The notes under the pieces: generated by a model
Database searches by the model: none
The model's input: only the letters and a program-made list of their open reading frames with translations
What the model was told of the DNA's origin: nothing
Assembly (NCBI RefSeq): GCF_001598035.1
Contig: NZ_CP014835.1
Location: forward strand, 930,001-994,000
Source of the DNA: Streptococcus halotolerans
Lineage (GTDB): Bacteria; Bacillota; Bacilli; Lactobacillales; Streptococcaceae
Length of the DNA: 64,000 nt
Direction: 5' to 3'
Part shown: in pieces, positions 19,299 through 30,100 of the stretch
Layout of the letters: the number at the start of each line of letters is the position of its first letter
How positions within the stretch are numbered: the first letter of the stretch is position 1
Made by a program: the position numbers and the translations under genes

Positions 19299-20872
19299 TT
19301 CAACTCCCTATCAAAATCACGATTCAATATCTTATGATACTGTGATACAAACCAGCCGACAACAGCCGTACTATTGTCATTGTGTCGACCAATCCAGCCT
19401 TTACCGTATATTTTTAGTTTTTTATCACGTGACTGTTCGATAATGTCATCGAAGGCCTTATCATCGTAATCATCGTCTTTCATATAAGCAAGAGCAAGCT
19501 GGGTCTGGCTAAAATCTGCTTTTAAAAATTTGTCCCAAAAGCGATTGTTAAGACTTTCGATTGCTTTCTTATCCTGAGCACCTGACATGGCTTGTAGTAG
19601 ATCTAAAGACGTACCGAAACCATTCGGTCTGCTCAACCGTTCTTTGTAGGCCATATTTCCCAAGTTGACTAAGGGTTTTCCAACCACAATAGCATGAGGG
19701 GAAAGTTCAGAGCCATAATATAAAGCACCAAAAGTCCCCATTGACAAACCTGATAGAACTAAATCTTTAGAGGTAAATCCTAAGAAATCCAGGGTTTCTT
19801 TAATTTTAGAGACAATGGCTCTTTCATAGTTCTCGCTTCCTAAGTAGAAGGCGCCTCCTTCGTTTCTAGGATCGCAAATCAGAAGAAAGGGGGCACCGAA
19901 GCGTTTCATCATGTAAAAACCTTCGAAACCTTCAGCAGTACGGTACCCTGAAAAATAAACATTAAGAGGAGGTTTCAAGTCACCAGGATTAAAGTAGGTC
20001 ATAAACTCTTGACCGTTGGTGTCAGCAAAGCGTTCACCTCCTGGGATATACTCTCCCAAGCCCTTTCTGGCAAACCGATAATGGAGTGGTCCTAGTTTTA
20101 AAGTTCCCTCACCTTTGGCAAAAATCGATATAAATAAATTTCCATCCACAGAAGCCTCTAAGGTCAGAGGTTCCTTCAATAAATCGCCTTCAAAACACCA
20201 GTCTTCTGCTATTTCAGAGACAGATCCTGAGGGAATCAATTGTATTCTCAGTTGCAAATCAACAGTCGGATCATGGATTATCTCTTGCCATAAATCCAGA
20301 TATTTTCCTGATTCAAATGGAACATTATAGCGATAATAGGCAACTTGTTCAAAGTCATCGCCAAAATCATCATTTAATACGGTATAGCGATTGCCTTCAA
20401 AACTAATGGGATTGAGGAGCGTTTTTGACATCATCAACTCTTTAATCCCCAACTTAGCACCATATTGTTTACTAAACAAACCTTTTGACAACCTATCAAA
20501 AAGAACAACTTTATCTGTCATATCCAATGGCTTGGCTAATTTATAGCGAAACAAGGAGGCTAACTTTTCAGGAATGCTAAGGTCATTAGGGTAATAAAGC
20601 GCGTGCGGCTCAATCCAGTCTTCTAAAGCTAAAAAGTCGTCGCCGACTGTACTATCAGTATATAAAACTGCTTGAAAACTAATCAATGGATGTGTCTCAA
20701 GATTTTCCTTTTGTAACCGTTTGTTTTCTGCTTTTTTAGCTAATTCAGTAGCGATGAAATCGTCAATCTCATCTGGTTTAAGATGTATCCATTGTAGCGT
20801 TTCTGGTATCTGATAACTATCCTGCCAATTGTCATAGGAAACCTGTAAAATAGTTATCTTATCATCAGTCAT
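19295..20872 (-). CDS. asp2: Accessory secretory protein Asp2, glycan O-acetyltransferase
   Basis: Asp2 is needed for export and in S. gordonii also acetylates GlcNAc on the adhesin through a Ser/acid/His triad in an alpha/beta hydrolase fold. The nucleophile motif GLSMG is present (S377 from the chosen start). A His in GWIGRHNDNST near the C terminus is a candidate third member. The start MTDDKITILQVSYDNW was chosen because it matches the family N terminus; an ATG 18 bp upstream in the asp1 end would add MWWMLI. It overlaps asp1 by eight bases and asp3 by four. Expected length is about 500-525 residues, as here. Confidence 0.93.
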   Translation of the reverse strand: MTDDKITILQVSYDNWQDSYQIPETLQWIHLKPDEIDDFIATELAKKAENKRLQKENLETHPLISFQAVLYTDSTVGDDFLALEDWIEPHALYYPNDLSIPEKLASLFRYKLAKPLDMTDKVVLFDRLSKGLFSKQYGAKLGIKELMMSKTLLNPISFEGNRYTVLNDDFGDDFEQVAYYRYNVPFESGKYLDLWQEIIHDPTVDLQLRIQLIPSGSVSEIAEDWCFEGDLLKEPLTLEASVDGNLFISIFAKGEGTLKLGPLHYRFARKGLGEYIPGGERFADTNGQEFMTYFNPGDLKPPLNVYFSGYRTAEGFEGFYMMKRFGAPFLLICDPRNEGGAFYLGSENYERAIVSKIKETLDFLGFTSKDLVLSGLSMGTFGALYYGSELSPHAIVVGKPLVNLGNMAYKERLSRPNGFGTSLDLLQAMSGAQDKKAIESLNNRFWDKFLKADFSQTQLALAYMKDDDYDDKAFDDIIEQSRDKKLKIYGKGWIGRHNDNSTAVVGWFVSQYHKILNRDFDRELK

Positions 20873-22418
20873 TATTAACATCCACCACACTTTCCATTAC
20901 TTTTTGAGCCAAATTACCACTTGTGTACTCGCCAATTTTTTGAACCGAATGGACTAACGAGTGATTCCAGTGACTAAGACCCTCTAGAAAGTAAGCTAAA
21001 GCTTTTGGAATCTCAGCAATGCTAGTAACATGGTAGCCATTTTTTTGATGTTCTACAAACTCTGTCTCCACACAATTGACTTGTGGAATACCGGCACTGA
21101 TGCCCGCAATCTGCGTATAGAGATCAGGTGTCTGGCTCATATCCAAAATCAATCGTGCTGAGTCTAAAACGTCAATGATATCAAGTTCTGTTACTAAGAA
21201 ATGGAGTTGAACACGGGCAGGATCCTCATCCTCTTCATCATCAACCTCATAACTTTCATCCACTTCTTCCATCAACTTTAGGTAATCCTCTTCACGACTA
21301 CCTAGCAATTGCTCGACATAAGCTATGAGTTCAGCTTTTTTCGTCAAATCTTGTTCATAAGACACAATAGCTAAGATGACGTTGTCGTTGACAGACATCA
21401 ACTCAAAAATATACTCCAAACTCTGAGTCAAGTCATCACGCGTCATCCCATCAATTTGGAAATAGACAATTAACTCACGTAGCCGTTGACTTTTACCAAG
21501 CGACAGCCTTGTGTCAAACAGACTAAGATGAAGCACCTTAGGATGAACACGGTCTTTCAATAGTGATTCTGTTGATGCTTGATCCACCAAGATCAGATCA
21601 CTCTGATTGATAAAGTCAGTAGACATGAGTTCAATTGGGTACCGCTCTTGGAAAAACGACACAACCAAGTCTTTCACACCACGGCAGGCTTCTACTATCT
21701 GATTATGATGTTCTGACAAGGCGACAAGAAGAACATCGCCCACTTGATCGTGATCTAAAAAGTATCTGTAAGCCACTTCTGCCACTAATTCAGCCATCGA
21801 GCCATACTGTTCTTGCCAAAAACGCTGCTCATCATAAACCATGACTTGAACATGCTTATCCTCTGCCGTTAGGTATTCACGAAATTGGATATCACCCCGT
21901 TGGTTTAAGTAATCTTGATAATAAGCTTGCCCATCTTGAAAGCATACAATACTAGACAGAAAGCCTCGGTCATCAAAAACATAACGCTTCTCTAAAATTG
22001 AGTCCTCATAATAATCAATCCAAATAAGCTGTCCATCATTGCCAAACTCAACTTTAGCTATTAAGGTTTGATTGACATAAGCCAAGACCATGAATGGGGT
22101 ATAGACAAATGACGTCCCCTTAGGCCAATCAAAATCTCTAAAATTCAAGCCCCTGGTTGCAACATCCTCAATATCTTGAAGATAGTCAAATAAAGACCAG
22201 TAAGACGTTTCATAAAGATCATACTCGTGCAAAAAATACCTTAGATTTGGGGCATAATTAAAAATGGTGAGCTGTGTTTCTGCTTCTGTCGCTTTAAACA
22301 TACGAAGATGATTGATCGTATCATTAAAGGAAAGTCCTTGTTTTTTACGATACCAAGGCTGAGTTGTGTCGTAGAAAGGGCGGACAGAATCATACCAAGC
22401 TGGGATAAAATAATACAT
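20865..22418 (-). CDS. asp1: Accessory secretory protein Asp1
   Basis: Asp1 forms a complex with Asp2 and Asp3 and resembles a catalytically inactive GT-B glycosyltransferase that binds the glycosylated adhesin. The protein has 517 residues and opens with the conserved MYYFIPAWYD. A strongly acidic stretch (EEVDESYEVDDEEDEDP) lies at about residues 380-396. It is the second gene of the transcript, 11 bp after secY2, and its end overlaps asp2. Confidence 0.94.
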   Translation of the reverse strand: MYYFIPAWYDSVRPFYDTTQPWYRKKQGLSFNDTINHLRMFKATEAETQLTIFNYAPNLRYFLHEYDLYETSYWSLFDYLQDIEDVATRGLNFRDFDWPKGTSFVYTPFMVLAYVNQTLIAKVEFGNDGQLIWIDYYEDSILEKRYVFDDRGFLSSIVCFQDGQAYYQDYLNQRGDIQFREYLTAEDKHVQVMVYDEQRFWQEQYGSMAELVAEVAYRYFLDHDQVGDVLLVALSEHHNQIVEACRGVKDLVVSFFQERYPIELMSTDFINQSDLILVDQASTESLLKDRVHPKVLHLSLFDTRLSLGKSQRLRELIVYFQIDGMTRDDLTQSLEYIFELMSVNDNVILAIVSYEQDLTKKAELIAYVEQLLGSREEDYLKLMEEVDESYEVDDEEDEDPARVQLHFLVTELDIIDVLDSARLILDMSQTPDLYTQIAGISAGIPQVNCVETEFVEHQKNGYHVTSIAEIPKALAYFLEGLSHWNHSLVHSVQKIGEYTSGNLAQKVMESVVDVNND

Positions 22419-22429
22419 ATAGCCTTCCT

Positions 22430-23704
22430 TTACTCAAATAGTGTTTGATACTGCTTACTGAGTCGACTGATTTTGACTTCATCTATCAGGTTAAGCAAAA
22501 TCCCTGCAATCATCATAGCGATCCCAGTCAACATAGCCATCCGCTGAAAACTAGGATCGCTTAAAGCATAAATCAAAGGAAGACTCGCTAAAATGGCCAT
22601 CACACAGCCACTAAAGATCCCTAGACGCCCAACTATTTTTGATAGATAGATTTTTGTAGCAGAACCTGGTCTTAACGATGCGATGTAATCTCCAGACTTC
22701 CGCATGTTTTCAGCTGTTTTTACAGTATCGAAATTCATATAAGCAAAACTTAAGGTTAGGACAAAGATAATCAACATGTAGAGTAAAACACCTGATGTAC
22801 TCGTAATAGCAAAGAAGGAAGTGGCTTTTTTCCAGGCTGGGTTATCAGGATACAGATAGGTTAAGAGTAAAATCACATATTGGGGCAACATCAACAACGA
22901 AAAGCCATACATTACAGGCATTCCTCCGGCCGTATTGACTTTTATTGGCATGTAAGTATCCTCTGACAAACTATTGTTAATGCCAACACGTTTAACCGGA
23001 ATACGATATTCTGCTTTTTCAAACAACACCATCAAAAATACCGCAAATAAGCTCCAGAGAATAAGACCAGCTATGAGAAGGAATTCTCGGTTTTCTATAA
23101 AAGTAATCCCTTCTTTCATCAGACTTTCCTGTGAAAGTAAGATATTAACCATAACCAAGATGGATGGCCCACCAATACCCTTTTCAGAAATACGGTTACC
23201 AATCCAAACCAAGACAAAAGCACCAGCAATCAGGATAAGACTTGTCATAAACACCAACTCTAACCTAGGTATAGAACTTTTTTGATAATCTAAGCTAATC
23301 GCTATACCAAGCGCCTGAATAATCGCAATCACTAACATGATGGTACTGTGTCTGCGGTCTTGAATTTTTTTGGAAACAGACTGGTCATTTTTCTTTCCTA
23401 AATTAAAAACACGGCTTAAAATCATGGCGTACATCCATGGTCCCAAACCAAGTGAAAACAGGCTAATTTGGGATAAATTCCCTCCCGTAACAGCTGCTCC
23501 AAATCCTAGCGAAGAGTCTTGTGAAAACAAGTAAGCATCAAGGGCAACATTAGGAATAGGAACATTTCTCCCAACCAGAAAAATCAAGAGAAAGAAAAAG
23601 GTCACCAAAACTTTCCTTGTAAAATTATGTTGTATTAAAAATCGTGTCAAAACGGTCAATCTCCATCTCTCAAAGGCTTTGTTAGTTACTTGAAAGTATA
23701 TCAT
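22430..23704 (-). CDS. secY2: Accessory Sec channel SecY2
   Basis: Channel-forming membrane protein for the adhesin, paralogous to SecY. The protein has 424 residues with about ten hydrophobic segments. The first membrane segment is followed by GRNVPIPNV, the SecY-family signature region. AAGGTAGGT lies a few bases before the ATG. It is the first gene of the accessory Sec cluster on the minus strand. The region upstream is gene-free to the terminator at 24065-24110, so the operon promoter must lie there; I cannot point to it with confidence. Confidence 0.95.
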   Translation of the reverse strand: MIYFQVTNKAFERWRLTVLTRFLIQHNFTRKVLVTFFFLLIFLVGRNVPIPNVALDAYLFSQDSSLGFGAAVTGGNLSQISLFSLGLGPWMYAMILSRVFNLGKKNDQSVSKKIQDRRHSTIMLVIAIIQALGIAISLDYQKSSIPRLELVFMTSLILIAGAFVLVWIGNRISEKGIGGPSILVMVNILLSQESLMKEGITFIENREFLLIAGLILWSLFAVFLMVLFEKAEYRIPVKRVGINNSLSEDTYMPIKVNTAGGMPVMYGFSLLMLPQYVILLLTYLYPDNPAWKKATSFFAITSTSGVLLYMLIIFVLTLSFAYMNFDTVKTAENMRKSGDYIASLRPGSATKIYLSKIVGRLGIFSGCVMAILASLPLIYALSDPSFQRMAMLTGIAMMIAGILLNLIDEVKISRLSKQYQTLFE

Positions 23705-24064
23705 TTATTGACCTACCTTGCAATTAAGCTCGCTGGAGTATTACCTTCCACATGACATCTTGCATCGGACAGATTATCTTCTGACCCTATCCTTGATGTC
23801 TCTCTTTATCCTAATAACGCTTTTTAAGGAGCATAAGTCATCAGAGTAGACAATGACACTGTTCTCCTCCAGAATCCGGCCTTTCAACTACCACAACTAT
23901 GGGCGGTGACAAAGAGACAAGGCAATAGGTTATGATATGATAGTGTCTATCGGCGCTGTGCTCGTTACCAGTATAGTGATGGAAAAAGTTCAAGAGTAGC
24001 CCCTTGTTGTCGGACGCTTGCCTTATAAGGCTACCACTATGGTTGTCAAAAAGGCACTATAATG
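23705..24064. other. Gene-free region upstream of secY2
   Basis: About 360 bp without a convincing gene. It should contain the secY2 operon promoter. A short plus-strand frame interrupted by a stop (about 23938-24063) looks like decayed coding sequence but matches nothing I recognise. Confidence 0.4.
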
Positions 24065-24110
24065 AAAAGCACCTCAATAGCTAGGAATACCTAACTTTGA
24101 GGTGCTTTTT
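24065..24110 (-). terminator. Terminator after the lectin-like giant surface protein
   Basis: AAAAGCACCTCAA (24065-24077) pairs with TTGAGGTGCTTTT (24097-24109), a 13-bp stem with flanking A and T runs. It ends the gene whose stop is at 24192 and separates it from the secY2 operon. Confidence 0.85.
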
Positions 24111-24191
24111 CAGCTTCGACGGGACCTACCCATAATTTTTCATTTTGATTCAGTCGATTCATCAAAACTTAGTTTGTGGGATAGTCAGTCA

Positions 24192-27100
24192 TCATTCTTC
24201 ACGATCTCTTTTACGTTTTTTAAAGGCAAACAAGGCGGTTAAGGCAATGGTCACACCACCATAAATGGTAGCTAATGAGTTGCTTCTTTCACCTGTCCTT
24301 GGCAGACTCTCGTCACTCTTCGTTTGAGATGGCGTTGATGTCTTAACTGATTGAGACGACACTATCCGTCCAGCAGGTTTTGTTCCCATTGGGACAACTT
24401 TGTGACCTGTCTTAGCGGAGTTGCCTTTTTCTGAATCATCAACTTTTGGATCCAATTCAGGCTTCTCGATCTCTTGACTATCAGATTTGCCATTGCTATT
24501 AGCATCGTTGACAATAACTTCTGACGTCTTCACTTGGTCAAGACGAGCTTTGAGGGCAGCCTTCGCTGGGCCGTCTGGTAGCTTGTCGACTAGGTCTGTT
24601 GCCGTAGCTTTCTTAGCTGTCGTTGCTTGGTTCAAGTTATCCACTTCTGCTTTTTCAGCTGGGTTAACAAGACCATCTTTTTCAACGTCGGCTTTTTTAG
24701 ATGCGCCTGCTTGAGCGGCGTCTTCTGCAGCTTTAACAGCAGCTTCTGCATCTGCGAGGGCTTGGGCAGCATCTTCATCGTCTTGACTATCAGCTTTGCC
24801 ATTGCTGTTGGCATCGTTGACAGTAACTTCTGAAGTCATCACCTTGTCAAGGCGGGCTTTAAGACCTTCTTTAGCAGGACCTTCCGGTAGCTTGTTGACT
24901 AGATCTGTTGCCGTAGCTTTCTTAGCTGCCGTTGATTGGTTCAAGTTATCCACTTCAGCTTTTTCAGCTGGATTAACAAGACCATCTTTTTCAACGGCTG
25001 CTTTCTTATCTTTTCCTGCTTGTGCAGCCGCTTCGGCAGCCTTAACAGTGGATTCTGCTGCTGCGAGGACAGCTTTGTTAGCAGCATCGACGTCATCTTG
25101 ACTATCAGCTTTGCCATTGCTGTTGGCATCGTTGACGACAACTTCTGAAGTCATTACTTTATCAAGGCGGGCTTTGAGGGCTTCTTTAGCAGGACCTGTT
25201 GGTAGCTGGTTGAATAGATCTGTTGCCGTAGCTTTCTTGGCTATCGTTGTTTGGTTCAAGTTATCCATTTCAGCTTTTTCAGTTGGGTTAACAAGACCAT
25301 CTTTTTCAACGTCAGATTTCTTAGCTTTACCTGCTTGTGCGGCTTCTTCGGCGGCTTTAACGGCGGCTTCGGCAGCTGCGAGGGCTTGAGCTGCGTCTTT
25401 GTCATCTTGACTATCATCCTTGCCATTACTATTAGCATCGTTAACAACAACTTCTGAAGTCATCACGTTATCAAGACGAGCTTTGAGTCCTTCTTTAGCA
25501 GGACCCGCTGGTAGCTTGTCGACTAGGTCTGCTGCTGTAGCTTTCTTAGCTATCGTTGTTTGGTTCAAGCTATCCACTTCTGCTTTTTCAGCTGGGTTAA
25601 CAAGACCATCTTTTTTAACGTCGGATTTCTTAGCTTTTCCAGCTTGTGCGGCTTCTTCGGCAGCCTTAACAGCAGCTTCTGCAGCTGCGAGGGCTTTGGC
25701 TTGAGCTGCATCTTTGTCATCTTGACTATCAGCTTTACCATTGCTGTTGGCATCGTTGACAATAACTTCTGACGTCTTCACTTGGTCAAGACGAGCTTTG
25801 AGGGCAGTCTTCGCTGGGCCGTCTGGTAGCTTGTCGACTAGGTCTGTTGCCGTAGCTTTCTTAGTTGTTGTTGCTTGGTTCAAGCCATCCACTTCTGCTT
25901 TTTCAGCTGGATTCACAAGACCATCTTTTTCAACGTCGACTTTCTTAGCTTTTCCAGCTTGTGCTGCTTCTTCGGCAGCCTTAACAGTGGATTCTGCGGC
26001 TGCGAGGGCTTGGGCTTGGGCAGCATCTTCATCGTCTTGACTATCAGCTTTGTCATTGCTGTTGGCATCGTTGACAGTAACTTCTGAAGTCATCACCTTG
26101 TCAAGGCGGGCTTTAAGACCTTCTTTAACAGGACCTTCTGGTAGCTGGTCGACTAGATCTGTTGCCGTAGATTTCTTAGCTGTTGTTGCTTGGTTCAAGC
26201 CATCAACTTCTGATTTCTCAGCTGGGTTAACAAGACCATCTTTTTCAACGTCGGATTTCTTAGCTTTTCCAGCTTGTGCAGCGACTTCGGCAGCTTTAAC
26301 GGCTTCCTCGGCAGTTTTGTTAGCAGCATCGACGTCATCTGGAATACCGTTGCCATCTTTGTCGTTAACGTCAACAGTTTCGGTTGTCACCTTATCAAGG
26401 CGGGCTTTAAGACCTTCTTTAGCAGGACCTTCCGGTAGCTTGTTGACTAGATCTGTTGCCGTAGATTTCTCAGCTGCCGTTGCTTGGTTCAAGTTATCCA
26501 CTTCAGCTTTTTCAGCTGGATTAACAAGACCATCTTTTTCAATGTCAACTTTTTTAGCTTTACCAGCTTGTGCAGCGGCTTCGGCAGCTTTAACAGCGGA
26601 TTCTGCTGCTGCGAGAGCTTTAGCTTGAGCAGTATCTTTGGCGTCTTGACTATCAGCTTTGCCATTGCTGTTGGCATCGTTGACGACAACTTCTGAAGTC
26701 TTCACTTGGTCAAGGCGAGCTTTGAGAGCAGTCTTTGCTGGACCGTCTGGTAGCTTGTCGACTAGATCTGTTGCCGTAGATTTCTTAGCTGTTGTTGCTT
26801 GGTTCAAGCCATCCACTTCTGATTTCTCAGCTGGGTTAACAAGACCATCTTTTTCAACGTCGAATTTCTTAGCTTTACCTGCTTGTGCTGCTTCTTCGGC
26901 GGCTTTTACGGCGGCTTCGGCAGCTGCGAGGGCTTGAGCTGCGTCTTTGTCATCTTGACTATCATCCTTGCCATTACTATTAGCATCGTTAACAACAACT
27001 TCTGAAGTCATCACGTTATCAAGACGAGCTTTGAGTCCTTCTTTAGCAGGACCCGCTGGTAGCTTGTCGACTAGGTCTGCTGCTGTAGCTTTCTTAGCTA

Positions 27101-30100
27101 TCGTTGTTTGGTTCAAGCTATCCACTTCTGCTTTTTCAGCTAAATCCACAAGACCATCTTTTTCAACGTCGGCTTTTTTAGCTTTAACAGCTTGTGCAGC
27201 AGCTTCGGCGGCTTTAACAGCTTCCTCGGCAGCTTTGTTAGCGGCATCAACGTCATCTGGAATACCATTGCCATCTGTGTCGTTAACGTCAACCTCTTCA
27301 GTTGTTACTTTGTCAAGTCGTTCTTGAAGTTTAGCTTTTGCGTCGCTTTCTGGCAAGTTTTTCAACAAGTCTGTCGCTGTGTCCTTCTTAGCGTTGGTGA
27401 TGTCATTCAAATTATCAACAGCTTGTTTTTCGTTTGGATTAACAACACCATCTGCTTTGACGTCAGTGACTTTATCTTTACCTTTTTGACCAGCTGATTC
27501 TGCAGCTTTGATGGCTTCATCAATATCATCTGCGATATTATTGCCATCTTTGTCATTGACTGTAACATCTTCGGTGGTGATTTGATTCAGTTTTTCTTCC
27601 AGTTTAGCTTTAGCTGCTTCATCTGTTACTTTTTCGATTAAAGTTTTTGCTTTAGCTTTCTTAGCGTTAGTAGCTTTATTCAATTCATCAACAGCTGCTT
27701 TTTCTTCCGTATTAATCAGACCGTCTTCTTTGACTTCAGTTACTTTTGCTTTGCCTTTGTCGCCTGCTTCTTTTGATTCTTTTAACACATCTTCCGCGGC
27801 TTTAATAGCTTTGTCAACATCATCTGCGATACCATTATCATCTTTATCGTTAACGTCAACTGTTTCAACTGTCACCTTATCAAGACGATCTTGAAGTTCT
27901 TTTTTAGCCGTTGGGTCAGTGACTTTATCAACTAAGCCTTGGGCTGCATTTTTCTTATCTGTGGTATCTTCATTCAATTTATCGACAGCTGCTTTTTCTT
28001 CTTTTTTAATTAATCCATCTTCTTTGACTTTTTTGACTTCAGCCTTACCTTTTTGACCAGCCTCCTCTGCTGCTTTAACAGCGGATTCTGCGGATTTTTT
28101 AGCTGCTTCGGCAGCATCTGGAGTCCTTTGATCAGTGACTTTTACTTCAACAGCCATAACTTCTTTAAGGCGATCTTCAAATGATTTTCTCTCTACATCA
28201 TCTGGTAATTTTTTCACCAATTCTTCAGCTTTTTTCTTAGCTTCTTCTGTGGCTTTATTTAATTGATCTATCTCATTCTTCTCGGATTGTGTGACACCTC
28301 CTTCTTCTACTTCAGTCTTTTTATCTTTACCTGCTTTAGATGCTTCTTCAGCAGCTTTCACAGCTTCGGCAGCAGCTTTTATGGCTTTATCTACATCATC
28401 TGGAACACCATTAGCATCTTCATCATTGACCTCAACCGTTTTAGGGTTTATGGTATCGAGGCGACCTTTTAATATTTCCTTATTAGTTTCATCTGTTAAA
28501 GCATTTACCAATTTTTCAGCAGCAGCCTTCTTTTGTTGAGTCGTTTCGATTAACTGATCAACTGCTTCTTTACCTGCTTTAGTAATTGCTCCTTTTGTTT
28601 CCAGTTCTTTTTTCTTAGCTTCAACTGCTGCATTTGCCTTTTCTGCTTCTTCAACAGATTTGATGGCTGCATCCACATCATCTGGAATGTTGTTCTTGTT
28701 TGTATCATTGACCTCAACTGTTTTAGGGACTATTTTATCCAGACGTGCTTGAAGTTCTTCTTTTACTTTTTCATTTGATAAACTTTTCACCAACTTATCA
28801 GCTGCAGCTTTCTTTTGTTTAGTTGTTTCAATCAACTTATCAACTTCTTGTTTATCTTCTTCAGTAATTGCTTTCTTTTGTTCAAATTCTTGTTTCTTAG
28901 TTTCAACTGCTGCGCTTGCATCTTCTGCTTCTTGAACTGCTGCAGTGGCATCATTCTCTGCGGCTTTTTTAGCAGCTGATTTGTTTAAGGCATCAATTGC
29001 TTCCTTAATCTTTTTAATTGAGTTCGTTACGCTGCCTTGATCCGCCTTGGTGTCCTCTAAGACCTTTTTACCTTCCGAAATTGCATTATCATACGCTCGT
29101 TGGGCTGCTTCATCTGCTAGCGTATAAGTAGGACTTTCCTTTAATCCAGAATCTTCATTGACAAGTCTCTGCAATTCTGTTTTATCAACTTTTTCCTCAG
29201 GAGTAACCTGAACCGATTGGGTCTTCACATTAGCAAGTTTTTCTAGAAGGTCAGCCTTTACGTGCTCATCTGTTAAAGCATTCACCAATTCAGTGGCTTT
29301 TTTCTTCGCTGCTTCTGTGGTTTCATCTAGCTTATCTATTTTTTCTTTGTCAGTTTGATCAATCTTATTATCTGATAATGCTTTCGCCTTGGCTTCCGTA
29401 CCTTTTTGACCTGCTACTTCAGCTACCTCAACGGCTTTTCTAGCTGCAGAGATCTTCAATGCATTAATCGCGTCTTCAATTCCCTTAGCAGAGCTATTCA
29501 CGCGGTTCTGATCCGCGGTTCCATCTTTTAATGTCTTTTTCCCAATCTCAAGTGCTTCATCATAAATGGTTCGTACAGCTGGGTCTGCAAGTTGATATTC
29601 CTTACTTTGCTTGATGTTAGTCTCATCATCTACAAGTTTTTGCAACTTGTCTGTATCGACTTTTTCTTCTGGAGTAACTTCCACCGATTGAGGCTGCACC
29701 TTGTCAAGCTTTGCTAGAAGTTCAGTCTTTAATGTCTCGTTTTTTAGAGCATTCACCAAATCAGTAGCTTTTTTCTTCGCTGCTTCTGTGATTTCATCTA
29801 GCTTATCTATTTTGTCCTTTTCAGATTGATCAATCTTATTATCTGTTAATGCATTTATTTTTGCTTGCTCACCTACTTTACCTGCGGCTTCTGCGGCTGC
29901 AATAGCAGATGCTTCGTCATCTGGAATACCATCGCTGTTTTGGTCGTTGACTTCAACTTCTTTGGTTGTTACTTTTCCAAGTCTGTCTTTCAATGCTTCT
30001 TTAGCTTTTCCATCTGGCAAGTTTTCGACCAATTTCTCAGCAGCATCTTTATTATCGTTGGTTTTTTTATTTAAATCATCAACTTCTTGTTTATCTGTTG

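Noticed and set aside
23938..24063. A plus-strand open stretch with one internal stop
   Set aside because: No ribosome binding site and no recognisable family; kept only as possible decayed sequence.
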